The notes: generated from the letters alone by a model not told the origin. 7,527 nucleotides of DNA from Nitrososphaerota archaeon (GCA_005877345.1 VBPR01000013.1:1-7527); one strand, 5' to 3'; positions 1 through 4,439 are shown, numbered from the stretch's first letter. Made by a program: numbers and translations.

Positions 1-512
1 AGTTCGTCCGCCCATCTCTTAAAAGTATCTAGGTCGTCAGATGGGATACCTAGCAACTCTGCGATTACAGTGACAGGTAAGGGATAGGCCAAATCATTTA
101 TGAGGTCCATATGACCTTTCTCAATAACCTTGTCTACCATATCATGACATATCTCTTCAATACGTGGTCTTAATCTTCCTATAGTCTTCAAGGTAAAAGC
201 AGAAGATATTACACTCCTTAGTTTATTGTGGTATGGTGGATCAGAAGTGAGAATACTACGTCTTACAGATTCATCTCTCTCTCGCTTATTATTTTGCTCT
301 TGTTGTTTCATTTCCGCCTGTTGCATTTTCATTAATTTCTGAACATCTGAAGAAAAATGTCTATAATTTGTTAAGACGCCTTGAATATCCTCATAACGAA
401 AAATTCCCCATACTTTATTTTTATCGTCATATACAACCGGATGAACTTTTCTCATTTGAGCATAGAATGAAAAAGGGTTTAGTAATTTGTCTGGAGGTGG
501 AAATACATCCAT
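1..512 (-). CDS. Cytochrome P450, N-terminal part (runs off window)
   Basis: This is the first 170 codons of a haem-thiolate monooxygenase; the I-helix and the haem-binding cysteine lie outside the window. ATG at 512-510 is chosen because a TGA directly precedes it in frame and a TATA-like GTATATAG (537-544) is centred about 28 nt upstream, as for a leaderless mRNA. Visible P450 marks are the N-terminal strand FRYEDIQGVL (residues 38-47) followed by FSSD (53-56), the C-helix block DPPYHNKLR (91-99) with SSAFT (103-107), and the helix PLPVTVIAELLGIP (144-157). No transmembrane anchor is present, so a soluble bacterial/archaeal-type P450 is expected. The FSSD-to-DPP spacing (about 34 residues) is long and filled by a Gln/Glu/Arg-rich insert (residues 57-88). 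The substrate cannot be told. No redox partner is in view. The assignment is firm; completeness is unknown. Confidence 0.95.
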   Translation of the reverse strand, partial: MDVFPPPDKLLNPFSFYAQMRKVHPVVYDDKNKVWGIFRYEDIQGVLTNYRHFSSDVQKLMKMQQAEMKQQEQNNKRERDESVRRSILTSDPPYHNKLRSVISSAFTLKTIGRLRPRIEEICHDMVDKVIEKGHMDLINDLAYPLPVTVIAELLGIPSDDLDTFKRWADE

Positions 513-536
513 TCATATACATATTGATCTAGTAAT

Positions 537-544
537 GTATATAG
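537..544 (-). promoter_or_regulatory. TATA box for the P450 gene
   Basis: On the minus strand this reads CTATATAC, centred about 28 nt upstream of the P450 ATG at 512. That spacing predicts transcription starting at or next to the start codon. The assignment rests on position and composition only. Confidence 0.45.
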
Positions 545-554
545 TTAATACAAG

Positions 555-588
555 ATTAAGTTTCCCGATGATCCAAACTAAACTTAAT
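555..588. repeat. 9-bp inverted repeat upstream of the P450 gene
   Basis: The arms ATTAAGTTT (555-563) and AAACTTAAT (580-588) are exact reverse complements separated by 16 nt. They lie in the otherwise empty AT-rich stretch between the P450 promoter and the broken gene at 705-992. It could be an operator or a 3' hairpin of the 705-992 transcript. It is short enough to be chance in such AT-rich DNA. Confidence 0.25.
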
Positions 589-704
589 ACTATCAGGTTG
601 TCTAAAACTTGCTTTAATTGCACATAATTAAGACCAATCAAGTTTATTTCTGTGTAAATCGGTTATCAATATCAATTTATAATTAGACTATTAATTAAGG
701 AAAA

Positions 705-992
705 TTATTGCCAAACAATAGAAATAGACATAGGAACGTACAATTTTACGCTCGTTTCGGTTTGATTAATTATCTGTGAAACTGAATCTCCAAAGCCATT
801 TTTAGGAACTGTATTTACTACATCGTTACCTTGCAGTAGTGGTGTTCGGTTATTGAAATTATTTCCTTAGGTTATCTGGATTGAAACGCTAAAAAATATG
901 AAAATTATAAACACTGACATAAACATTGTTAGCATTTCCGAGACATTGGATAGTGGGACGACTGGTTTTCTCTTTTTTATCACCTTATCCAA
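705..992 (-). pseudogene. Small membrane-anchored/secreted protein gene interrupted by one in-frame TAA
   Basis: Reading the minus strand from 992 to the stop at 707-705 gives a single frame of 96 codons broken only by TAA at 869-867. Before the stop comes a basic start (KKRKPVVPL), then a hydrophobic segment of about 20 residues (FMSVFIIFIFFSV). After it comes a polar, Asn- and Thr-rich portion (TPLLQGNDVV, NGFGDSVSQIINQTETSV, LYVPMSISIVWQ) that reads like real exported protein. Continuity of frame and character on both sides suggests a CAA-type codon mutated to TAA. Possible starts are TTG 992 (favoured: a TATA-like CTTATAATT lies about 29 nt upstream) or GTG 983. Translation could still yield a 40-aa peptide ending at the TAA. 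I do not recognise the family. The alternative is two unrelated short open frames, which I think less likely. Confidence 0.5.
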
Positions 993-1016
993 TCCCCAAA
1001 ATATTTTCTAATTTTC

Positions 1017-1025
1017 AATTATAAG
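1017..1025 (-). promoter_or_regulatory. TATA-like box for the interrupted gene at 705-992
   Basis: The minus strand reads CTTATAATT, centred near 1021 and about 29 nt upstream of TTG 992. It sits back to back with the plus-strand TATA at 1041-1050, so the two small export genes would be divergently transcribed from this spacer. Confidence 0.4.
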
Positions 1026-1040
1026 GGGTCTTTAGAATCC

Positions 1041-1050
1041 TTTTATATTT
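1041..1050 (+). promoter_or_regulatory. TATA box for the six-cysteine secreted protein
   Basis: TTTTATATTT is centred about 24-25 nt upstream of ATG 1070 and only 18 nt upstream of ATG 1064. This favours 1070 as a leaderless start. Confidence 0.5.
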
Positions 1051-1069
1051 AGTACTCTCAAAAATGATA

Positions 1070-1309
1070 ATGAAAGAGAAAATCATATTCTTTACAATAA
1101 CTGGCTTATTAGTTGCTATCCTGGCGGCTGCATCTATAACTTTGAATCTTGCACAAAAGACCTTTGCAGATTCAAAAAATTGTGAAAACAATGATAACTG
1201 CTGGTGTTATGAAACAGAATCTGATCTATTTTGTTTCAGTGACAAAGGTGATTGTAATAAACGACAAATGTCTGACATCTCTGGAACGAGCGGTTGCTCC
1301 AAGAGATAA
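1070..1309 (+). CDS. Small secreted protein with six cysteines, unknown function
   Basis: This is a 79-aa exported protein. Residues 1-33 form a signal peptide: MKEK, a hydrophobic core (IIFFTITGLLVAILAAAS), then a likely cleavage near TFA|DS. The mature part of about 46 residues is rich in Asp, Asn, Lys and Ser and carries Cys38, 44, 46, 55, 62 and 76 (spacing C-x5-C-x-C-x8-C-x6-C-x13-C). That is enough for three disulfide bonds outside the membrane. Start choice: an in-frame ATG at 1064 would add two residues (MI), but the TATA spacing and the standard MKxK start of the signal peptide favour 1070. The gene stands alone with its own promoter and is followed seven bases later by a perfect palindrome. 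I do not recognise the family; small Cys-rich secreted proteins of unknown role are common in soil thaumarchaea. It is certain to be exported-looking, with no basis for a function. Confidence 0.75.
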   Translation: MKEKIIFFTITGLLVAILAAASITLNLAQKTFADSKNCENNDNCWCYETESDLFCFSDKGDCNKRQMSDISGTSGCSKR

Positions 1310-1315
1310 TACCCA

Positions 1316-1349
1316 TCTTCTTTTAAAATATTAATATTTTAAAAGAAGA
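1316..1349. terminator. 34-bp perfect palindrome, probable transcript end or structural hairpin
   Basis: The half-site TCTTCTTTTAAAATATT is followed without a spacer by its exact reverse complement, with the axis between 1332 and 1333. It starts 7 nt after the stop codon of the six-cysteine protein gene. As RNA it forms a long A/U-rich hairpin flanked by A- and T-rich runs. Position suggests a 3'-end or stability element for that gene. Archaeal termination does not normally need a hairpin, so this role is inferred. A cruciform or binding site for a dimeric protein is the alternative. Confidence 0.55.
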
Positions 1350-1438
1350 AAAACTGTGCTATTTTATTATACTCCTCTTTCACTTCTCACGAATAGGATG
1401 TTTCTATTTTATTTATTATATGCATTTGTGAATTAAGA

Positions 1439-1447
1439 CTTTTAAAT
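1439..1447 (+). promoter_or_regulatory. TATA-like box for the secreted protein at 1470
   Basis: CTTTTAAAT is centred about 27 nt upstream of ATG 1470. A second AT-rich TATA-like stretch (TTATTTATTATATG, 1409-1422) would instead match ATG 1446. The sequence alone cannot exclude use of both. Confidence 0.35.
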
Positions 1448-1469
1448 GGTTAGGGATGTCGTTATTATT

Positions 1470-1871
1470 ATGAAGAAAAAATACGCTTTAGGTTCAATAA
1501 TTCTGTCAGGACTTATCTTTTGTTCTGTACTGGCAAGTACTACACCTAAAGCAGCAGCAGAGACAGGTATTGGAAAGGATGTGTTTAAAGTAGTTGTAAC
1601 TCTATATGATATAACAAATTCAACGAAAGATATAGTCACATTAGTGAACGTTGGTGATCAGATTAAGACAAAGGAATTCAACCCACAAGATCCAAAAAAT
1701 GAAGGAATGGATAAGGTCAGTTATACTATAACGTTTCCCAATTTAGCAGTAGAAGATGGACAGGCATATAAGGTCTGTACTGTGAGTGCTGAAAATTTAA
1801 AGATGAAGTGCCAAGAGGGTAAAAACTCTCCCTTGAACAGACCTGAATTTGTGGACGTAAAAGTCTCCTAA
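1470..1871 (+). CDS. Secreted beta-rich protein of unknown function
   Basis: This is a 133-aa exported protein. Residues 1-30 form a signal peptide (MKKKYALGSIILSGLIF core, ending KAAA before ETG). The mature domain of about 100 residues is built of alternating beta-like stretches such as VFKVVVTLYDI, DIVTLVNVGD and KVSYTITFPNLAV. It has two cysteines (Cys103 and Cys114) that could form a disulfide, and a C-terminus ending VDVKVS. This layout resembles an immunoglobulin-like beta-sandwich. I believe similar signal-peptide proteins occur in soil thaumarchaea, but I cannot name a function. An in-frame ATG at 1446 would add eight residues (MVRDVVII) ahead of the Lys-rich signal start; 1470 is preferred because MKKK is the canonical beginning and a TATA-like box fits. 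No operon partner: 114 nt separate it from the palindrome upstream and 23 nt from the next short frame. Confidence 0.75.
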   Translation: MKKKYALGSIILSGLIFCSVLASTTPKAAAETGIGKDVFKVVVTLYDITNSTKDIVTLVNVGDQIKTKEFNPQDPKNEGMDKVSYTITFPNLAVEDGQAYKVCTVSAENLKMKCQEGKNSPLNRPEFVDVKVS

Positions 1872-1894
1872 TAATATTCCTTTAGGAAAACAAA

Positions 1895-1984
1895 ATGTAC
1901 GTGTGTAGAGATAAGAGACATACTTCATACGATGATTTGTTAGATGCATTAAGATTGTCATTAAAAGGTTATAACATAGAATAA
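1895..1984 (+). pseudogene. Short open frame ending in a repeated 20-residue tail (copy 1)
   Basis: ATG 1895 opens a 29-codon frame whose last 20 codons encode a peptide (TSYDDLLDAL, then RLSLKGYNIE) that recurs at 3646-3708 and, in shortened form, at 6533-6556. Between copies 1 and 2, eight codons differ synonymously and one non-synonymously (final Glu/Lys). The peptide was therefore under protein-level selection in the past. The part before Thr has no counterpart in copy 2, so this is more likely the end of a lost longer gene than a complete 29-aa protein. The peptide looks like an amphipathic helix; the last helix of a receiver domain after its Lys-Pro is one possibility (inference only). 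Its GGTTATAAC is also the likely TATA box of the next gene. Confidence 0.45.
1968..1974 (+). promoter_or_regulatory. TATA box for zinc microprotein 1, inside the preceding tail
   Basis: TTATAAC is centred about 27 nt upstream of GTG 1998, giving a leaderless transcript. It lies inside the codons for Gly-Tyr-Asn-Ile of the upstream short frame. Confidence 0.45.
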
Positions 1985-1997
1985 TCTACGATGAAAT

Positions 1998-2123
1998 GTG
2001 CCCAAGGAAGACCTTTGTAATAGATGTCATCATACAAGAGGAGCTCATGCGTTCATACTGGGTTCCGATGATACTAAATGCAGTTGGACTCATTGCACTT
2101 GTGGAAAATTTGAAGAATCCTGA
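1998..2123 (+). CDS. Zinc-binding microprotein, member 1 (41 aa)
   Basis: This tiny protein carries a Cys/His metal-binding pattern: Cys7-x2-Cys10-x-His12-x4-His17, then Cys28-x4-Cys33-x-Cys35 and a C-terminal KFEES. The first four ligand positions are identical to those of the proteins at 5084-5209 and 5590-5727, and all three end in C-x-C followed by an aromatic residue. GTG 1998 is the only usable start (TGA lies two codons upstream in frame). It puts Cys7 in the same place as in the paralogs, and a TATA box sits about 27 nt before it. The product should be a cytosolic zinc-stabilised mini-domain; whether it binds nucleic acid, protein or just metal is unknown. The downstream neighbour is a broken fragment that begins 8 nt after the stop. 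It was found by hand because it is too short for usual gene callers. I do not recognise a named family. Confidence 0.7.
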   Translation: MPKEDLCNRCHHTRGAHAFILGSDDTKCSWTHCTCGKFEES

Positions 2124-2131
2124 TACCACTT

Positions 2132-2268
2132 ATTGAATCTAAAATGAATGAAATTATACTAACAATAATTCAATCTCATTCAATAATTGAAGCCGATAAA
2201 TTGCACTGTGAACTAAGGATCATGGATTGGATTTTTATCAAGTTTGCATTAATGAAGTAAAAAACTGA
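2132..2268 (+). pseudogene. Helical-protein family, C-terminal fragment with frameshift (copy A)
   Basis: The frame from ATTGAATCT at 2132 matches the middle and end of the better-kept copy at 3003-3316: IESKMNEIIL, SIIEADKLHCELRI, DWIF. After DWIF one base is missing from the T-run (near 2236-2240). The live frame then ends at TAA 2258-2260. Restoring one T gives YQVCINEVKN and a stop at 2266-2268, as in other copies. The N-terminal half is absent; homology begins only 8 nt after the zinc microprotein stop, so this is a joined fragment. The family seems to be an all-helical protein of about 100 aa with unknown function. It cannot encode a complete protein. Confidence 0.7.
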
Positions 2269-2277
2269 ATAAATTCT

Positions 2278-2305
2278 TACTAATCTATATGTACTAATCT
2301 ATATG
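2278..2305. repeat. 14-bp tandem repeat, two exact units
   Basis: TACTAATCTATATG occurs twice head to tail (2278-2291 and 2292-2305). The second unit contains the stop codon (2301-2299, minus strand) and final codon of the receiver gene. This looks like replication slippage that duplicated the gene's 3' edge. Confidence 0.85.
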
Positions 2306-2706
2306 AGTTGCACTTCGTGAATATGTAATTGTTTATCAGCTTCTTCGACTAAATCTTTTATTAGAATTGGTTTTTGGAGAAAACTGTTTATTATTTGTTC
2401 TCTAGCGTATTGCATAAATAATTTATCGGTAATCTCAAATGCAGTCATTAATACAGTTCTTATATTAGGATTGATTTTTTTTACTTTATTTAATAATTCC
2501 AATCCGTTTACATTAGACATCCTTAAATCGGAAATTATGAGCACATATTTGTCAATATTAAGGGTAATATGTTCAAGGGCTATCACTGGATCTGTAAATT
2601 TAAATACAACGATACCACTGATTGGTTTTAAGGCATCGTGAAACAACTCAGTTATATCATGATCATCATCTACAATGGCGACTAATCTGTCCCTATGATT
2701 TGACAA
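2299..2706 (-). CDS. Stand-alone receiver (CheY-like) response regulator
   Basis: This is a single receiver domain of 135 aa with no output domain. The acidic pocket is Asp13/Asp14 (in VDDDHDI), the phospho-accepting residue Asp60 (in IISDLRMSNVNGLELL), the switch Thr88 (in LMTAFE) and the invariant Lys112-Pro113. All catalytic positions are present, so it should accept phosphate from a histidine kinase, none of which is in view. Such proteins act as cytosolic signal relays. Start: TTG 2706 is the first possible start downstream of an in-frame TAA (2712-2710). However, ATG 2733 lies in the same frame before that TAA (MAVVEGR, then stop, then PL), so the original start may have been ATG 2733 with the gene later trimmed by a nonsense change. 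It is related in type, not copy, to the broken receiver at 5980-6379. The domain call is certain; the start and expression are not. Confidence 0.9.
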   Translation of the reverse strand: MSNHRDRLVAIVDDDHDITELFHDALKPISGIVVFKFTDPVIALEHITLNIDKYVLIISDLRMSNVNGLELLNKVKKINPNIRTVLMTAFEITDKLFMQYAREQIINSFLQKPILIKDLVEEADKQLHIHEVQLI

Positions 2707-2709
2707 AGG

Positions 2710-2733
2710 TTAACGACCTTCTACCACTGCCAT
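2710..2733 (-). other. Seven-codon upstream frame or lost N-terminus of the receiver gene
   Basis: ATG 2733 opens MAVVEGR and meets TAA at 2712-2710, exactly in frame with the receiver's TTG start six bases later. It is either an upstream ORF affecting translation of the receiver or the remnant of the original N-terminus. Confidence 0.4.
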
Positions 2734-2766
2734 GATTTACGATCAAGTAATTGTAAGGACTTGAAG

Positions 2767-2774
2767 CATATAAG
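2767..2774 (-). promoter_or_regulatory. TATA box for the receiver gene
   Basis: The minus strand reads CTTATATG, centred near 2770. Transcription would begin around 2744, giving a leader of about 11 nt to ATG 2733 or about 38 nt to TTG 2706. This is one of the few non-leaderless arrangements here and supports an original start at 2733. Confidence 0.4.
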
Positions 2775-2885
2775 TAACTTGGTATTTGTTTAATTCTTAT
2801 TATTAATTGGAAATTTATGTCTACACAACAATTAGCCTTTGGCCTTTGGATGGTTTAACCGTAATAATTGCCTATTATCCTTGCA

Positions 2886-2939
2886 TCATTTACTTATGTC
2901 ACCACATTCCGAACAGCCAAAGTTGCCTTCCAACCATTG
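2886..2939 (-). pseudogene. Remnant of a CxxC zinc ribbon
   Basis: Between two stop codons the minus strand encodes a run of 17 residues containing GNFGCSECGDISK before TGA 2888-2886. The end resembles GLEVCGQCGEIKND of the broken ribbon at 5253-5468, so this is probably the C-terminal knuckle of a lost paralog. It has no start codon. It borders the conserved promoter segment of the helical-protein copy that runs the other way. Confidence 0.4.
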
Positions 2940-2950
2940 TCATATGTCTC

Positions 2951-3043
2951 CGTCTCTGCATAGCACTTGGTATTTTAAATCCACATATTACTAATTCAAT
3001 CTATGAGCATAGAACTAACATTACAGAAAGAAATCGAGGAATC
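2951..3043 (+). repeat. Dispersed repeat: promoter plus N-terminus of helical-protein gene, copy 1 of 3
   Basis: This is similar to 4508-4602 and 5738-5829. Shared elements are CTCTGCA.AGCACTTG, then a TATA-like TTAAAT (here TATTTTAAAT, 2971-2980) about 27 nt upstream of an ATG, then codons for IE.xLQKEIEES. Conservation extends from upstream of the TATA into the gene, so whole transcription units were duplicated. Confidence 0.7.
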
Positions 3044-3316
3044 AGAAAAGTGCCTCAATGTAGAGAAAGAGATACTACTTAGAAAAGAGATCTTGCTAAA
3101 AGAATTGAATTAATAAAATGGGTTCTAGAAAATATGAACAATTCCGATATTCAGATATGCTATCGTATTGAATCTAGAATGAATGAATTTATACTTTCAA
3201 TAAACCGGGCTTATTCAATTATTGAAGCAGACAAATTGCATAGAGAACTAAGAATTTTGGATTGGATATTTTATCATGTTTGTAGTAATGAAATAAAAAA
3301 GTTTGAATGGTTGTAA
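3003..3316 (+). pseudogene. Helical-protein family, longest copy (B), frameshifted
   Basis: ATG 3003 opens with MSIELTLQKEIEESEK and CLNVEKE. Near 3068-3078 the frame shifts, and a TAG (3080-3082) replaces the expected Tyr codon of the (S/T)TYKRDL block. The rest is open: KRDLAKRIELIKWVLENM (from 3083), NNSDIQICYRIESRMNEF, SIIEADKLHRELRI, LDWIFYHVCSNEIKKFEWL, stop 3314-3316. From 3134 onward an ATG-started frame of 60 aa could still be translated. The intact ancestor would be about 105 aa, charged, helical and probably coiled-coil, with no signal peptide or membrane segment. A leaderless promoter precedes it (TATA at 2971-2980). Function is unknown. This copy is the best guide to the family in the window because it retains both ends. 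Confidence 0.75.
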
Positions 3317-3645
3317 CATTACTCGAGGTTAGAAGTATCGAAACTATTCGGAGAATAAAAAAAAGAGAAGTCATTTTTCATCTCTTTAATTTCAATTGGT
3401 ACTCCTATCGCATAAAGCAAAATTATAAGTATCCATTCTATCATATAATTTCTATCTATGTTTCACATTCTTCCCTTAAACTTGAAAAGGGTTCTAGATT
3501 TAATTCTGATTCTCTCTCTAGTAACGGTCGCCTACTTGATTCTGCGGATCGTAATGGATCATTAAAGCAGATTCGAGCAGATTTATCATCTTATTTAATA
3601 ATAAAACGTGTGTGGACATTCAGAATGAACTGACACTATATCTAA
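3317..3645. other. Region with no supported gene
   Basis: A plus-strand frame of 108 codons crosses here (3307-3633). It has no promoter, begins inside the end of copy B and looks unlike a folded protein. The minus strand of 3480-3600 is partly open too, so I call neither. A weak hairpin (AAAGAGA at 3362-3368 with TCTCTTT at 3381-3387) might end the copy B transcript. Otherwise I see nothing. Confidence 0.4.
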
Positions 3646-3708
3646 ACTTCATATGACGATTTACTAGATGCATTAAGACTGAGTCTAAAAGGTTATAATA
3701 TAAAGTAA
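3646..3708 (+). pseudogene. Repeated 20-residue tail, copy 2
   Basis: This open stretch follows an in-frame TAA and ends at TAA 3706-3708. It encodes the same tail as 1925-1984 with only the last residue changed (Lys for Glu) but eight synonymous codon differences. It has no start codon, so it is an isolated 3' end of a protein-coding gene. It ends 2 nt before the stop of the convergent zinc-ribbon frame. Confidence 0.55.
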
Positions 3709-3710
3709 TA

Positions 3711-3821
3711 TTAAAATAATTTACCACACTCCATGCAACGCTTTGCTTCTTTTGGTTTTTCTTTTTTACACTTTGAACATATCTTATTATCCTTATTGAA
3801 GTGCTTAATTAACTGCATCAT
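3711..3821 (-). CDS. Four-cysteine zinc ribbon (36 aa), probably the detached end of the next gene
   Basis: ATG 3821 (or 3818) opens a 36-codon frame with Cys15-x2-Cys18 and Cys29-x2-Cys32 (ICSKCKKEKPKEAKRCMECG), a standard zinc-ribbon knuckle pair. The start lies inside the last codons of the 3805-4083 gene, in another frame. Two readings are possible. It may be a separate overlapping gene translated by coupling. Or it may be the C-terminus of the upstream protein severed by one extra base: removing one A from GTTAATTAAG turns YDAV-N-stop into YDAVIKHFNKDNKICSKC, giving a 123-aa protein. I favour the second because IKHF joins smoothly and helical-plus-ribbon fusions are common in these archaea. 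The zinc site is clear; independent expression is doubtful. Confidence 0.6.
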   Translation of the reverse strand: MMQLIKHFNKDNKICSKCKKEKPKEAKRCMECGKLF

Positions 3822-4083
3822 ATGTGGCTTTACACGAGAGTGTAACGAACATTAAGAAGAAAGGATTAACCATTGTTTCAATTTTTGTTTCTCCAGTTGA
3901 TTCATCCATAATTTCATTAATTAGAACAAAATTTGGATTGTCTTTATAGTCAAGATAATAATCCTTTGGCAATTTCTGAAAAATTTCAGTGATTTTGTCT
4001 AGGATTTTTTCTTTTAAAAGCGGTTCGTCCGGAAAGGTTTCATTAAACCATTTCGAAATTTCTTTATATCTTTCTATTTCCAT
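3805..4083 (-). CDS. Helical cytosolic protein of unknown function (possibly truncated by frameshift)
   Basis: This is a 92-aa frame from ATG 4083. It is acidic and helical at the N-terminus (MEIERYKEISKWFNETFPD, then LLKEKILDKITEIFQKLP), followed by DYYLDYKDNPNFVLINEI, a turn rich in Asp/Glu/Thr (MDESTGETKIE) and a hydrophobic stretch TMVNPFFLMFVTLSCKATY. No signal peptide is present. The hydrophobic stretch is too broken for a confident membrane helix. A TATA-like GATTAATTT (minus strand, about 4102-4110) lies 23-27 nt upstream of ATG, suggesting a leaderless mRNA. It overlaps the zinc ribbon at 3711-3821 by 17 nt in another frame; a single-base correction would fuse them. I do not recognise a named family. 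Codon use and amino-acid pattern look like a genuine gene. Confidence 0.7.
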   Translation of the reverse strand: MEIERYKEISKWFNETFPDEPLLKEKILDKITEIFQKLPKDYYLDYKDNPNFVLINEIMDESTGETKIETMVNPFFLMFVTLSCKATYDAVN

Positions 4084-4203
4084 AGTTCTAAATCTCTAGA
4101 CAAATTAATCGTTAATTAGACTTTTTGAAAATATTATCCAGTCTAAGAGAAAGCATACGAATAATTAAAATCAAATAGATTTAACACAGAAATGCAAATT
4201 TAG

Positions 4204-4368
4204 TTATCCATAATTCTTATCACATTCTTCTATTCGAAATTCATATGACTTGATACCAAAGACATTATATAGTTTCGCCAACGCTTGAGACACGACGTCT
4301 AAACACAGCAACTGGTGGGGGCTCGGTTGTTTCTTGTCATTACCGACGGGCTTGTCTACAAAACCCAT
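4204..4368 (-). CDS. Small cytosolic protein of 54 aa, unknown function
   Basis: ATG 4368 opens 54 codons ending at TAA 4206-4204. The N-terminus is polar (MGFVDKPVGNDKKQPSPHQ). A central amphipathic helix follows (QLLCLDVVSQALAKLYNVFG), then a strand-like KSYEFRIEE and CDKNYG. Two cysteines, no signal peptide, no membrane segment. In-frame TAG lies two codons before the ATG, so the start is fixed. A TATA-like TTTATTA (minus strand, centred near 4397) sits about 29 nt upstream, giving a leaderless mRNA. The coding stretch is noticeably more GC-rich than its flanks, which also argues for a real gene. Its start codon lies in one arm of a 13-nt inverted repeat whose other arm is inside the gene. 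It is below common size cut-offs and easy to miss. I recognise no family. Confidence 0.6.
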   Translation of the reverse strand: MGFVDKPVGNDKKQPSPHQLLCLDVVSQALAKLYNVFGIKSYEFRIEECDKNYG

Positions 4369-4376
4369 CAGTTGCT
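4307..4376 (-). promoter_or_regulatory. Inverted repeat enclosing the start codon of the 54-aa gene
   Basis: The arms AGCAACTGGTGGG (4307-4319) and CCCATCAGTTGCT (4364-4376) pair in 12 of 13 positions, and the last can form G-U in one strand's RNA. The loop is 44 nt and contains a weaker nested stem (CGGT/ACCG). On the gene's strand the AUG at 4368-4366 is inside the stem, which could hide it from ribosomes on a leadered transcript. The structure is seen; the regulatory role is speculative. Confidence 0.4.
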
Positions 4377-4392
4377 ACAATCATAATATTTG

Positions 4393-4401
4393 CTAATAAA
4401 T
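4393..4401 (-). promoter_or_regulatory. TATA-like box for the 54-aa gene
   Basis: The minus strand reads TATTTATTA, centred near 4397 and about 29 nt upstream of ATG 4368. The surroundings are extremely AT-rich, so the exact element is uncertain. Confidence 0.35.
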
Positions 4402-4419
4402 ATTCTGAACTAAATTCTA

Positions 4420-4439
4420 AATATATTTTTAAATATATT
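4420..4439. repeat. AT-only inverted repeat between two divergent units
   Basis: AATATATTT and AAATATATT are exact reverse complements separated by TT. They sit in the AT-rich spacer between the minus-strand 54-aa gene and the plus-strand promoter segment at 4508. The low complexity makes chance plausible. Confidence 0.35.

Noticed and set aside
513..665. Open minus-strand stretch of about 49 codons directly before the P450
   Set aside because: No ATG near its beginning, it covers the P450 promoter, and its composition looks like translated AT-rich spacer.
1149..1334. Plus-strand open frame of 61 codons
   Set aside because: It is a shifted reading of the six-cysteine secreted protein and runs into the palindrome.
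1442..1639. Minus-strand open frame of 65 codons
   Set aside because: It is antisense to the signal-peptide protein at 1470-1871, which has the clear protein features.
2807..3082. Plus-strand open frame of 91 codons
   Set aside because: It crosses the promoter and start of copy B in a different frame, and its end is just copy B read in its shifted frame; the start is not supported.
3307..3633. Plus-strand open frame of 108 codons
   Set aside because: It starts inside the end of helical-protein copy B, has no promoter at the right spacing and no fold-like pattern; the opposite strand is partly open as well.
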